64,000 nt of DNA from Thermoflexus hugenholtzii JAD2 (GCA_945881915.1 CAMCVW010000003.1:1-64000); one strand, 5' to 3'; numbered from the stretch's first letter, positions 1 to 9,309 are shown. Program-made: numbers and translations. The notes: a model not told the origin generated them from the letters alone.

Positions 1-615
1 GGGTACCTCGACGGGTATGTATACCATGGACTGTCGAATATGGACCAGTATGTTGCATTGCGAGAACGGGATGATGGTTTTCGCGCGTTATTTGACCTCA
101 AGGCGCGGGGACTTGTGCGCCATGTCGGCATTTCTTCACATCATCCACAGGTACTCCTGCAGGCTATGCACGACGGAATGTGCGATATTGCCCTGTTCCC
201 GATTGGCGCATTTGTGCACAAAGACTACATTCAACGTGTGCTCCCAGAGGCAAAAGCCCGTGGTGTTGGTTCTATCTGTTTCAAAACGTTTGGAGCAGGA
301 AAGCTGGTTACCGATACAACAGGGTATGGTCAACCGCTGACCATACGGCCGCGGGGAAAGCTTTCAGCTGGCGAAGCAGGCTCGACGGGCTCACAAAATA
401 TGTCGGTATCGGATTGTGTGCAGTACACGTTGACTCAAGACCCTGATGTTGCGTTACTGGGAATGAGTTTTCCGAGCGAACAGGATCTGGTACAGAGTGC
501 ATACGATGCGTATCGGCCAGCGTCTGCGGAGGAACTGTCGGACATAGAAGCACGTGCTGCTTTAGCGCGAATGGGCAAAGGACCGTGTTGGTGGAACCCT
601 GACCCCGACGCCTGA
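1..615 (+). CDS. Aldo/keto reductase, C-terminal part (5' end outside window)
   Basis: The reading frame is open from base 1 to the TGA at 613-615, so the gene starts upstream of the window. The visible 204 residues contain the later half of an aldo/keto reductase TIM barrel, including GLVRHVGISSHH, which matches the conserved 'G.v..iGvS.H' strand of the family, and a late IALFPIGAF strand. The NADPH-binding and catalytic Asp/Tyr/Lys/His region lies mostly outside, so substrate cannot be inferred. It is of the same general type as the complete aldo/keto reductase at 16494-17360. An ATG at 40 lies inside the conserved domain and is not a credible start. Confidence 0.8.
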   Translation, partial: GYLDGYVYHGLSNMDQYVALRERDDGFRALFDLKARGLVRHVGISSHHPQVLLQAMHDGMCDIALFPIGAFVHKDYIQRVLPEAKARGVGSICFKTFGAGKLVTDTTGYGQPLTIRPRGKLSAGEAGSTGSQNMSVSDCVQYTLTQDPDVALLGMSFPSEQDLVQSAYDAYRPASAEELSDIEARAALARMGKGPCWWNPDPDA

Positions 616-800
616 GGATCGCTGCATTCAAGAGTATTTCGTTGCGAATGAGGTGTTACAAAGCCCGTATTGCCTATGCTGAGCGGTGTTTCGTGGAGAA
701 CATTTGAGGGTTGCCTACCGGTCAAATTCGAATCAGGCGTCGTGAGCAGAGTAGAAGCAAGCATGCTTGTGTTGCACCCTACGGGATAGGCTTTTAATCC

Positions 801-840
801 AGAAAACCACACCCGCACTATATCGCGGGTGTGGTTTTCT
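801..840. terminator. Bidirectional terminator hairpin
   Basis: The arms AGAAAACCACACCCGC (801-816) and GCGGGTGTGGTTTTCT (825-840) pair perfectly over 16 bases around an 8-base loop. The A-rich 5' arm and T-rich 3' arm make it usable from both sides. It lies between the aldo/keto reductase ending at 615 and the convergent cupredoxin-like gene ending at 858. The rest of 616-857 shows no gene. Confidence 0.8.
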
Positions 841-857
841 GGCTGGTGTGGTTTTGA

Positions 858-1211
858 TTAAGATTGCAGCCAACGTATGATGTTAAATGGTTCTACGATG
901 ACATCCATCGAAGCGCCGCCATGAGAAGTGCAGACATATTGGTACGTCCCGGGTGTTCGATAGCGTTGCCGAATTTGTTGGTGCGGGGCGATGGGACGCC
1001 CCTCCAACAAAACGGATTCGTCTGTGTCATTCCGTATGATGAGCGTGTCACGAAGGCCTGCGATAAGCGTGACCTGTGCGGGCAGAACGAGCGTGTGCTG
1101 GCCAGTAACAATCACCGTGTGTGTCCGTTGCTCTTCAAACCACAACCATCCGAATGCGAGGAGTGCAACGAGGAACGTGGCGAGGATGGTCTTCAACACA
1201 CGGGATTGCAT
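858..1211 (-). CDS. Membrane-anchored cupredoxin-like protein
   Basis: A 117-residue protein with one N-terminal hydrophobic helix (about residues 7-24) and a small beta-rich extracytoplasmic domain. The end carries CTSHGGASM, a Cys-x2-His-x4-Met arrangement like the C-terminal copper ligand loop of cupredoxins. The upstream ligand His is not obvious: the N-terminal beta segment has NDTDESV where it would be expected. It may therefore bind copper incompletely. Its ATG overlaps the stop of the PCu(A)C gene by one base (TAATG), implying translational coupling. With PCu(A)C and SCO1 upstream, a role in extracytoplasmic copper handling is inferred. Confidence 0.65.
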   Translation of the reverse strand: MQSRVLKTILATFLVALLAFGWLWFEEQRTHTVIVTGQHTLVLPAQVTLIAGLRDTLIIRNDTDESVLLEGRPIAPHQQIRQRYRTPGTYQYVCTSHGGASMDVIVEPFNIIRWLQS

Positions 1212-1714
1212 TACCGAACCTCTATGGACACGGTAATCTGGCCCGCGTTTGCATATGTCAATGCGAGTGGGAAGGTGTCGCCAGATTTGAGGTCATTGGT
1301 CAATCCAATTAACATAATATGATAACTGCCGGGCTTGAGGATCTGCGTCGCGCCGGCAAGAACCGGGATTCCTCCTTCTACAGGGATCATCTTCATCATG
1401 CCGTTGTCGTTGATGACGGTGTGAAGTTCGACCGCCGCTGCTACCGCACCGCTGACACTCAAGAGCGTATCGTCACTGTTGGCGTTTTCGATCACCATAT
1501 AGACGGCACTGTTATCACCTTCGGTTCCGGTGCGTGCCCAAGGATCACGTATGGTGATGCCATTCTCTACTACAGCAGGAAGTGCATCGACATCAGGTGT
1601 GGACATTGGTCCCGCCATGCCATTGGAGCCAGCGGAGTTCCCCATTGAAGCTTGATTTTGCATGCCACATGCGGAAAAGGAGAGTGCGAGAGCAAAGATG
1701 ATAAACGTACGCAT
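1211..1714 (-). CDS. PCu(A)C-type copper chaperone lipoprotein
   Basis: A 167-residue lipoprotein with a signal ending in lipobox FSAC. The mature part is a PCu(A)C (DUF461) domain: ELHTVINDNGMMKM followed by PGSYHIML reproduces the family copper site H-x(10)-M...H-x-M. The known role of the family is delivery of Cu(I) to the CuA centre of cytochrome c oxidase together with SCO1, which is encoded immediately upstream. The start is supported by AGGAG seven bases before the ATG. The segment before the domain is rich in Met, Gly and Asn, which could be an additional loose copper-binding tail. Confidence 0.88.
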   Translation of the reverse strand: MRTFIIFALALSFSACGMQNQASMGNSAGSNGMAGPMSTPDVDALPAVVENGITIRDPWARTGTEGDNSAVYMVIENANSDDTLLSVSGAVAAAVELHTVINDNGMMKMIPVEGGIPVLAGATQILKPGSYHIMLIGLTNDLKSGDTFPLALTYANAGQITVSIEVR

Positions 1715-1732
1715 ACGTGTACTCCTAGCGGA

Positions 1733-2320
1733 TTATTCGGCGATAAGGGCGTTAATGTCAGAGACGATGTCATCGATTGGTGTTCCAAATCCAATCAGCA
1801 GACGGCGCATCCCTTGTTTGTCGATGACCGTGATGGTGGAAGTGTGGTCCATCATATAGACTAACGCAGATTCAGGCGTGTCGCGACGCTGTGCTCCTGC
1901 TCCGTATGCCTGATAGACGGCTGTCAGCCCGTCAGTCGTGCCCGTCAGAGCAATGGTAGCAGGATCATAGAGACTGACGAACCGGCGCAAACGTTCGGGA
2001 GTGTCACGTTCTGGATCAACCGTGACAAAAAGCACAGCAACGTTTGTTGCATTCTTACCAAGTCGTTTGAGGACAATTTGGAGGTCGGACAAGGTCGCGG
2101 GACACACATCCGGACAATTAGTGTAGCCAAAGAAGAGCAGCGCTACTTTTCCTTTGACCTGCGATAAGGTAAATTCCTTCTCATTCTGGTCCATCAAAGC
2201 AACGTTATACGCGTGGTCTGGTGGTTCAATGGTGGCCGCTTTGAAGGCGTAGCTGGTGCACCCACTCAATATCAGAGTTGTCAAAAAAAGCTGCATGAAT
2301 AGCATGTGATATGTACGCAT
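1733..2320 (-). CDS. SCO1/SenC family copper-delivery lipoprotein
   Basis: A thioredoxin-fold SCO protein. The motif NCPDVCPATLSDL gives the CxxxC copper ligands, and MMDHTST supplies the conserved distal His. A lipobox (LSGC) follows a hydrophobic signal. The start at 2320 is chosen because AAGAGGGA precedes it closely and it gives a normal lipoprotein signal. An alternative ATG at 2356 overlaps the upstream stop as TAATG and would add 12 residues. SCO proteins metallate or reduce the CuA site of cytochrome oxidase, consistent with the neighbouring PCu(A)C gene 18 bases downstream. Confidence 0.9.
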   Translation of the reverse strand: MRTYHMLFMQLFLTTLILSGCTSYAFKAATIEPPDHAYNVALMDQNEKEFTLSQVKGKVALLFFGYTNCPDVCPATLSDLQIVLKRLGKNATNVAVLFVTVDPERDTPERLRRFVSLYDPATIALTGTTDGLTAVYQAYGAGAQRRDTPESALVYMMDHTSTITVIDKQGMRRLLIGFGTPIDDIVSDINALIAE

Positions 2321-2355
2321 CGTATCCCTCTTCATAAATGTGAAAAACGTCCACA

Positions 2356-2688
2356 TTAGAGACGCGGCGGCGGCGTGTCTGGTGAGACGTACAGAGTTTG
2401 GAGAACCGACACTGCGGAACGCAATCGAGATCTTGTGACCGACTGTATGTTGAAGTCCGTGGCCGTCGGGACTGCCTCTAAAACGGTGCGTTGGGGGTGT
2501 GAGGCGAATTGTACGTTTTCAGATGATTCGTCAGCGGTATATGTAGACATGGTGCAGACATACAAATTATTCTGCCAGTCACTCGCTGGATGGAGTGCGC
2601 AATGCATGAGGCAGTTGAGCGGGAATAGCAAGCACAGTGAAAGTGCCAGCATGCTCTGTGTAAACTTGGTTGTCACATGCTCGTACAT
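2356..2688 (-). CDS. Small secreted or membrane Cys/His protein upstream of SCO1
   Basis: A 110-residue protein, family not recognised. It begins with a hydrophobic segment that contains NCLMHCALHP, a Cys/His cluster, followed by a polar tail that ends in PPPRL. This general layout recalls short DUF2946-like proteins near copper genes, but the match is only impressionistic. The start at 2688 has a G-rich Shine-Dalgarno (AAGGGGGCGG) just upstream; longer starts have none. The stop overlaps a possible SCO1 start (TAATG). Context suggests a metal-related accessory role, which is inference. Confidence 0.55.
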   Translation of the reverse strand: MYEHVTTKFTQSMLALSLCLLFPLNCLMHCALHPASDWQNNLYVCTMSTYTADESSENVQFASHPQRTVLEAVPTATDFNIQSVTRSRLRSAVSVLQTLYVSPDTPPPRL

Positions 2689-2735
2689 TGCCGCCCCCTT
2701 GCTGGACATTGTACATCTTTTCACAGTGTCTAGTG

Positions 2736-3929
2736 TTAACGCGGTGATTTCATGTGCGTTGGAATTTTGGGCAGAAAAAATAACAACAGCATGATGAGCA
2801 GACCACACGGGAGGGCAGTTGCCATTGATTGTTGCAGACTATATGTGTCTCCGAGCCAGCCAAGGATAGGTGTGCTCATGATGAAGCCGACTTCGCCTAA
2901 CGCCATGATCCCACTACTGACGACTGCAATGCGTGTGGGCATCAATCGTACCGCTATGGCGAGGGTCATCGGCTGTGCACCTGCAACTGCAGCACCCAGG
3001 ATCACAAATGCGGCCAACACAACGTACTGGTGTTGACTATACAGCAGCAGTGCAGCAGCGATACACATCCCAAATGCGCCACTGAGCAGGGCAGTCCGCG
3101 TTCCTACTGATTTGACAATGGCGCCATTCACAAAGCGAAACAACGCAGTAGCTGCTTGAAAGGATGCAAGTGCGATTCCACTAATCAGTGGTGACGCGCC
3201 GATGGTATTGAGGTAGATGGGCGACCACGTCTGACCGACATTTTGCGCAAATGTTGCAAAGATGACGACGATACCCAGAATTGCGAGACTGCGATTCGAG
3301 GCAATAATGCCAATGGTTGCAAAGGGGTGTGCAGGTTCTTCAATGATGCCTGAGGTAGGGAACTTCGAAAATGCAATGAGAAGCCACAACGGGAACGCAG
3401 TCACCGCTGCGGTGAGTAAGATCTGTTGAAAATTCCAGCCGATAGTCAATGCCCAACCTGCACCGACTGCACCGAGAATACTCGCAACGTTCCACGCCGC
3501 TTGAAAAGGATCGATGAGTCTTTTGCGACGTTCTCGTTCCCAGTCAAGAACAACGGTTGTTGTGGCTACAAGAAGGGCGCCAAATCCAACTCCCCACCCA
3601 ATATTGGCTCCGATGAGTACAATCTGCGAGGGGGCGAGTGCGAGGGCACAATGTGAGAGTGCGAGGATCGGGATGGTAGCGAGCAGTGTTTTGCGCGAGC
3701 CGTACCGACTAATCAGCGATCCTCCAACAAGCATCGAGACGAGGCTGAGGCCTGCGCCGACGACACTGATGAGTCCCAGTAGGGTATAGCTGATATCGAG
3801 CGTTCTGATGAGTTCTATCCAGGCAACACCGATTGCACTGAATACAAATGCGGTGTGGATGTAGAGCAGAATCGCAAGAAATACCGCCCAGTCGTATTCC
3901 CTATGCATATAGAGGCGCTTGGTGACCAT
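2736..3929 (-). CDS. Major facilitator superfamily transporter
   Basis: A 397-residue protein with about 12 hydrophobic helices. A conserved MFS loop follows helix 2 (LISRYGSRKTLLA, equivalent to the GxxxDRxGRR loop), and a second basic loop lies mid-protein (ERERRKRL). The length is typical. The start is supported by AAGAGGAT six bases upstream. Substrate cannot be told from sequence. It is the first gene of the minus-strand run that continues into the SCO1/PCu(A)C genes, so a copper or organic-acid substrate is possible but unproven. Confidence 0.85.
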   Translation of the reverse strand: MVTKRLYMHREYDWAVFLAILLYIHTAFVFSAIGVAWIELIRTLDISYTLLGLISVVGAGLSLVSMLVGGSLISRYGSRKTLLATIPILALSHCALALAPSQIVLIGANIGWGVGFGALLVATTTVVLDWERERRKRLIDPFQAAWNVASILGAVGAGWALTIGWNFQQILLTAAVTAFPLWLLIAFSKFPTSGIIEEPAHPFATIGIIASNRSLAILGIVVIFATFAQNVGQTWSPIYLNTIGASPLISGIALASFQAATALFRFVNGAIVKSVGTRTALLSGAFGMCIAAALLLYSQHQYVVLAAFVILGAAVAGAQPMTLAIAVRLMPTRIAVVSSGIMALGEVGFIMSTPILGWLGDTYSLQQSMATALPCGLLIMLLLFFLPKIPTHMKSPR

Positions 3930-3994
3930 GAATCCTCTTCGTTCAGCGGCAAATCAGGACAGTGCGCATTCGTCCACGCAGCGTCAAAAAGCAT

Positions 3995-6900
3995 TCATTC
4001 TCCGATTGAACCGCTGCTGTTTTTGACACGAACGGGGATTTCTTTCTGAGAGATGCTTCCTTTACCGAGTTGCCCGGTGCTGTTTCGTCCCCAGCACCAG
4101 ACTGCTCCGCCGTTGGTTCTCGCACAGGTATGGGCTTCTCCCACCGATATTTCTTTCAAGGGACCGACTGTAGCGATAGCAGACGCGGCGAGGGGTACTG
4201 CGCTGGTACGTTGGGTAACAGTTCCATCGCCGAGCTGGGAGAATGCGTTATCGCCCCAGCAATAGGCTACGCCGGTATTCATAACTGCGCAGGTGTGGTT
4301 GCCACTCCCAGCTCTGATCTCGACGAGATTTTTGAGGGTGCCGTTCCCGGCACGGACTGATACCGCATAATTCCGATTCACGCGTGTGCCATCACCCAGC
4401 TGACCGTGGGTATTGACGCCCCAACACCAGCTGCCACTGGTGCCGGTGATTGCACACGAATACTGTTTTCCGCTGGTGATTTGTGTAACTCCCGTGAGTA
4501 CGCCTGTGGATGTTTTGACTTGCACCGCCCCTGCATTGGACGCAAGGATTGAGCCAGTTGCACCCGAAGCACGGTTCCCCCAACACCAAACGGTACCGTC
4601 GTTCAACGCGGCGCAACTATGCGCACTGCCGGCGCTCACGGTTTTGACGCTCGAAAGTGTTCCGCCTGCTGCTTTTACGACGGTGACGGGGAATGTGCGT
4701 GGCGTCCGTGTCCCGTTTCCGAGCTCCCCGAATGCATTGCTCCCCCAGCAGGATACCGTGCCCGATTCGCTTAGCGCACATGTATGGGTATCCCCAACGA
4801 CGACTGCTGCAGTATTCGTAAGGACGCTTGCATCGGCATTGACGACAGTGACGGCGCCGAGACGACGTGTTTTGGTGCTGTCGCCGAGTTGGCCGCTGGT
4901 ATTGCTTCCCCAACATTGCACGCTCCCTGCCGTTGTGCGTGCACATGCATGATTCTTTCCTGTCGCGATATGCGTAAAACCAGTCGCTACCGCTCCAGCA
5001 TCAGTTTTGACAGGGACTGCACTGCTCTGGGTGGTCGTCGATTTGTTCCCGACTTGGCCATTTGCGTTGGCACCCCAGCACGAGGCGGAGTTCGCGTAGC
5101 TGGTGATACAGCTGGTATTTGCCCCGGAGCTTAATGTTTTTGCGGATTGGGCACTGGTGATACAGCGGAACGCGCTGACATTGTCTATGTACCAGCCAAG
5201 ATTTGTGACGAGCGTATCTGTGGTGACGCGGAATCGAATTCGAACGTTTTTGCCAGCCAGTGAAGAAAGATTGAGCTTACTCGATTTGTATCCGTGACTG
5301 ATTCCCGAAAAAGCAGCACGTCCAGCAAGTATATTCGTATTTTCGGCGACACTGAGCGTGCTGTTGTATCCATTGGTGACAAACAGAGGTTTTGCGTCCA
5401 CCCAAGTGACCCCAGAATTTACCGAATACTCGACAATTCCACCGTCATATGCACTCGTCAGTGCGGTGCCACTGGTGTTGTAGTAAGCTTCGAAATCGTA
5501 TGAGTGATCAAATACGAGTGTCCCACTGGGTGGAATATAGAATCCCGTCAACATGGTGAAGCGTTGATCGGACTGATTCGTAGGATAGAGGTGGCCAATA
5601 CTGTGTTGCCCGAGGGTTGCGTATTGGTAGCCTTCCGGTGCAGGGTAGTACCAATCTGATCCTAAAGAGGGAGTTTTTGCCCATTTGGAAGGGGATACGG
5701 TTTCGAACGAGTCAGCATAGAGGTCGATTTTTGTCTCGTTGGTGGCACAAAGGGATACCTCTGTGGTAGGTGCGCGTGGTGGTGATTTTGCCATTTCGGT
5801 CGCCAGAACGGTATTGCGTACAGCAACACAATCTGCAGACACAAAACTGAACGAACCAGCTTTTACCAACGCGCTACAGGCTGCATTGAGACTCGCACCA
5901 AGGTCTTGGTAGTCACTGCCCGACAACAAGTAGTTATTGAGCACACGGTAGTAGAGTTGTGCGGCTTTGACGAGGCCGATTCCCGTAATCGAATAGCCGT
6001 TGAAGGTGCCTCCATCGACCAACAAAGAAGCCGCTTTGTTGTTAACACCACTGTTGGAGTGCACACCACCGTTATCACTGATTCCTCCAAGATACAAGCC
6101 GTTGTCATAGTTCGTGCTGGTCATCTTGTCTGGGTGACCGAATAGGCCAGGATTGCTCATCGAACGAATCGCACCGATAGAGAGGTCTTCGCCCATTAAC
6201 CAGTCATCGCTGATGACATCGCCGCCAGGACCGACATATGACTGATCAATGAATTCACCAAAGACATCCGAGAATGATTCGTTGATTGCGCCGGATTGGA
6301 AATAATAGAAGAGCCCAGCGGTTTTTTCGGTAACCCCATGTGTGAGTTCGTGACCGACCACGTCATCCGCGGAGGCAAATGTCGATCCGTATGTCATTTG
6401 CACCCCGTCCCAGAATGCGTTTGCATACGGACAACTGTCGCCGATAGGGCAATAATTCACCAACGAGATAAGCTTCATTCCTGCATCGTCGATTGAATCA
6501 CGGCCGAGTACTGTGTCGAAGAACTCGTATGTTGCTTTGGCATTCGCCCATGCAGTATCGACGTCGACAATCCCAGAATTGGTGCCACTGTTGAGTCGGG
6601 CGGCCTGACCATTGGTGGCGCAATCGTTGTTTTGGTTGTAATCAGTGTCGACGACATTGTTCCCATCGCAAACACGCTGGTCGAGCGCATGTGCAATTTG
6701 GTTGAATTGCAGTGTGCTTGCACCGTGGTGTGCATCGACGAGGACGAGCGCACGAATGTCGTAGCCATTGCGCACTTCAAAGCGCCAATTGAGTGATGCA
6801 ACCGGAGTTTGGGGACTGCCCGTCAGGTCTGGGTGAAAAATCCAGAGCCCGAGATTTTTCGCACTTAGTTGCGAACGTTTTTGTCCATACGCTTTTTCGA

Positions 6901-7420
6901 CAATGCTAATTGCCTGCTCCTGCGCCTGTGCTGCACTCATCGAAGGGGAAGTGTCGACGCTGAAGTCGGGGAGCACTTTTCCGTGGACCGAAGCGACTTG
7001 CAAATTGGGTAACACATGCACCGAGAGTTCGCCAGCGAGCACGGGGATGCGTTGGTATGTCTGTTGGAAGCGTACGTAGCTTCCACTCCCTGCTACCGAT
7101 TGATTGGTCATCGTCTGCAGGTTTGTAGCAATCGACGAATTGCCGAATGTCGGGCCATAGCGCGTGAGAAAAGAACGGGCGACCGCTTCAGCGCTGGACG
7201 GGTCAATCAACGTGCTGCTGCGTGCACTGACGTCATCACTCGGAAGGGTGATGAATCGAACAACACCGGTTTGTTCATCAGTGAGAACCTCTGCGCCATC
7301 TGCTGCAAGGTTCTGTAACACGCTGGTCTGTGTGGGTTCTGCGGCAACGTGGTATGGTGCACTGGCCAATGAGGATACGAACAAGATGAAAACACTGACG
7401 TGGAGCATTGCACGACGCAT
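3995..7420 (-). CDS. Secreted M4 (thermolysin-family) metalloprotease with RCC1-like repeats
   Basis: A 1141-residue exported protease. Residues 1-27 form a signal peptide, followed by an FTP/PepSY-type propeptide to about 240. The M4 catalytic domain has zinc motif HELTH at 357-361, the third ligand Glu in NESFSD (380-385), and the transition-state His in GGVHSNSGVNNKA (about 452-463). Residues 560-753 look like a beta-sandwich resembling that of immune inhibitor A proteases. From about 760 to 1130 there are seven RCC1-like blades, each with a CWG-x-N-x-x-GQLG type core. All catalytic residues are present. RCC1 blades on an extracellular protease probably form a beta-propeller for substrate or surface binding (inference). 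Confidence 0.93.
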   Translation of the reverse strand: MRRAMLHVSVFILFVSSLASAPYHVAAEPTQTSVLQNLAADGAEVLTDEQTGVVRFITLPSDDVSARSSTLIDPSSAEAVARSFLTRYGPTFGNSSIATNLQTMTNQSVAGSGSYVRFQQTYQRIPVLAGELSVHVLPNLQVASVHGKVLPDFSVDTSPSMSAAQAQEQAISIVEKAYGQKRSQLSAKNLGLWIFHPDLTGSPQTPVASLNWRFEVRNGYDIRALVLVDAHHGASTLQFNQIAHALDQRVCDGNNVVDTDYNQNNDCATNGQAARLNSGTNSGIVDVDTAWANAKATYEFFDTVLGRDSIDDAGMKLISLVNYCPIGDSCPYANAFWDGVQMTYGSTFASADDVVGHELTHGVTEKTAGLFYYFQSGAINESFSDVFGEFIDQSYVGPGGDVISDDWLMGEDLSIGAIRSMSNPGLFGHPDKMTSTNYDNGLYLGGISDNGGVHSNSGVNNKAASLLVDGGTFNGYSITGIGLVKAAQLYYRVLNNYLLSGSDYQDLGASLNAACSALVKAGSFSFVSADCVAVRNTVLATEMAKSPPRAPTTEVSLCATNETKIDLYADSFETVSPSKWAKTPSLGSDWYYPAPEGYQYATLGQHSIGHLYPTNQSDQRFTMLTGFYIPPSGTLVFDHSYDFEAYYNTSGTALTSAYDGGIVEYSVNSGVTWVDAKPLFVTNGYNSTLSVAENTNILAGRAAFSGISHGYKSSKLNLSSLAGKNVRIRFRVTTDTLVTNLGWYIDNVSAFRCITSAQSAKTLSSGANTSCITSYANSASCWGANANGQVGNKSTTTQSSAVPVKTDAGAVATGFTHIATGKNHACARTTAGSVQCWGSNTSGQLGDSTKTRRLGAVTVVNADASVLTNTAAVVVGDTHTCALSESGTVSCWGSNAFGELGNGTRTPRTFPVTVVKAAGGTLSSVKTVSAGSAHSCAALNDGTVWCWGNRASGATGSILASNAGAVQVKTSTGVLTGVTQITSGKQYSCAITGTSGSWCWGVNTHGQLGDGTRVNRNYAVSVRAGNGTLKNLVEIRAGSGNHTCAVMNTGVAYCWGDNAFSQLGDGTVTQRTSAVPLAASAIATVGPLKEISVGEAHTCARTNGGAVWCWGRNSTGQLGKGSISQKEIPVRVKNSSGSIGE

Positions 7421-7550
7421 GAATAACCTGCTTTGTAAAGAAATATTTAGAGAACCATTTTAGCACAGTGCTGTACCGTGTTGCCGACTGCACGCAGGTT
7501 CGCCGCATCTGCTAGACTTGCACAAACACGAAGTGAAAAGGAAACGTGCA

Positions 7551-8507
7551 ATGGTCACATACGAGGATGTTGTTTCGGCTGCGCATCAGATTCACAGCGT
7601 TGTGCACCTCACGCCGGTGTATCAATCTCAGACTCTGAACACGTTACTCGGAATCCAGGTTTTCTTTAAGGGTGAGCACTTGCAACGCACCGGCTCATTC
7701 AAGTTTCGCGGAGCATACAATGCGTTGTCGCGGCTGAGTATGGAACAACGACACGCAGGAGTCATCGCATACTCCTCGGGCAATCATGCTCAGGGCGTTG
7801 CTCTGGCAGCACAGTTGCTCGGCATCCCTGCAGTCATTTGTATGCCCACAGATGCGCCGCCGGTGAAAGTGACTGCAACAATCGGGTACGGTGCTGAAGT
7901 AATTCGCTACGATCGATTGACTCAGAACCGAGAAGTAGTCGCAAAAACGATTGCTACGGAGCGCGGGTTGACACTCATTCCTCCCTATGATCACCCACAC
8001 ATCATCGCCGGGCAAGGCACTGTCGCACTCGAATTATGTGCCGCGGTACCTGATTTGGATGCACTCTTCGTGCCTGTCGGTGGCGGTGGGCTTATCTCTG
8101 GCTGCGCAATTGCCACGCACGGGCTCCATCCTCATGTGCGCGTATTCGGCATCGAACCCGAGCAAGCGGATGATACTGCAAGGTCTTTTCGCAGTGGTGT
8201 GAGAACGTCCATCACTGCACCAGATACGATTGCAGATGGTTTGCGTGTCAATGCGCCGGGTGTGCTCACCTTCCCTATCGTTCAGGAGCATGTCACAGAC
8301 ATCATTACCGTATCGGAGGCTGAGATTCGTGCGGGGACACGGTATATCTTCGAACGGTTGAAGCAGGTCATTGAACCGAGTGCAGGCACCGGACCAGGTG
8401 CACTCCTTGCCGGTAAAATTCCGTTGGGAATAAAGCGACTCGGTGTCATACTGTGCGGTGGTAATGTCGAACCGCAGGTGCTCGCATCGCTATGGAATGA
8501 CGCCTAA
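7551..8507 (+). CDS. Threonine/serine dehydratase-like PLP enzyme (fold type II)
   Basis: A 318-residue enzyme of the tryptophan-synthase-beta fold. It carries the PLP lysine motif SFKFRGAYNAL, the substrate-binding SSGNHAQG, and the phosphate-binding GGGGLISG. There is no C-terminal ACT regulatory domain, so it resembles catabolic TdcB-type dehydratases or serine racemase rather than IlvA. The ATG at 7551 is preferred (AAAAGGAA upstream); a TTG at 7518 in frame would add 11 residues. It stands alone between divergent and convergent genes. Confidence 0.88.
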   Translation: MVTYEDVVSAAHQIHSVVHLTPVYQSQTLNTLLGIQVFFKGEHLQRTGSFKFRGAYNALSRLSMEQRHAGVIAYSSGNHAQGVALAAQLLGIPAVICMPTDAPPVKVTATIGYGAEVIRYDRLTQNREVVAKTIATERGLTLIPPYDHPHIIAGQGTVALELCAAVPDLDALFVPVGGGGLISGCAIATHGLHPHVRVFGIEPEQADDTARSFRSGVRTSITAPDTIADGLRVNAPGVLTFPIVQEHVTDIITVSEAEIRAGTRYIFERLKQVIEPSAGTGPGALLAGKIPLGIKRLGVILCGGNVEPQVLASLWNDA

Positions 8508-8591
8508 GAGGTATTAGGATGTTCTTGAGGAGTGAGGAATCTCCCTTGTTTTTGGGTATGTGCAACTGCCGGAGCAGGTTGGCCGCATACG

Positions 8592-9307
8592 TCAACCCTG
8601 TGTTCGTTGCAAACAATTGATGTGCATATCCAAGTGCCGCTCAGCAGAATTTACCGAGGAGTGCGCACACAAGAGCAGGTAGTCTGAATCATCGAGGGCG
8701 TAGTCGATGAGAACAGTTTGATCTGGCTCTGTGCTCCAAGGAATGATTGTTGGTTGCCCGTTTGCCGAAAAACGAGTTGTTCTTGGGCGAGCATATGCCG
8801 TAATGCACGAGGTGTTCCGTAACACGCTTGCCAATGCCCACGGATGGCTGATGCGCGTACTTCGTATTTCACAAGGGTAAGCGTGTGTGTATCACCTGCG
8901 AAAAGGGTTGTGGTACACCATTGAGCCATATTGGGCGGAACTGGTGTAAATATTCAGCCATCTCGATATCTACGTGTTCTGTCCCTCCCCAGCCACTTTA
9001 TCCACCACAACAATGCCATGCAATAACCGCTGTTCATCCCCAACCGTTGCGCCATTTCGACAACCCAGTGCGGTGCGTCATTGTCTACACCACAGGCGAG
9101 TATATTGTCGAGCACGTCACAGAGATTCTCTTTCGCCAGCGGATTCATGAGCGTCAACGCAGCACGAATCCTCCCTTCTACAGGATTGACCAATGCCATG
9201 TATCGGGGGAAGCGGATTGCCGGGTCGCGTTGCAGGCAATAAAAATCACGCATCGCTCCGAGTAACGAAATGTACTGTATATGTAGGTCTGTGGATTCAT
9301 GTTGCAT
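8592..9307 (-). pseudogene. Frameshifted remnant of a protein gene at the end of the oxidoreductase operon
   Basis: From an ATG at 9307, two bases after the oxidoreductase stop, a coding-like frame runs with MRDFYCLQRDPAIRFPRY and TLMNPLAKENLCDVLDNIL. Near 9020 coding character moves to another frame (HGIVVVDKVAG), near 9000 to a third (GWGGTEHVDIEMAEYL), and about 8930-8760 it is back in the first (RALRHMLAQEQLVF) after a stop at 8954. From about 8750 it is in the second again (PDQTVLIDYALDDSDYLLL), ending at 8592. From memory these pieces follow the order of an uncharacterised protein of about 240 residues in related bacteria; I cannot name it. No single frame is intact, so this is a decayed gene or a run of sequencing errors. 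Confidence 0.6.
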
Positions 9308-9309
9308 CG

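Noticed and set aside
4040-5150. Tandem repetition of about 150-160 bases considered as a DNA repeat array
   Set aside because: Explained by the seven RCC1-like blades of the M4 protease; it is protein-level repetition with diverged DNA.
8885-9265. Plus-strand open frame of 126 codons in the pseudogene region
   Set aside because: No recognisable motif and no ribosome-binding site, while the minus strand shows ordered coding-like fragments continuing the operon.
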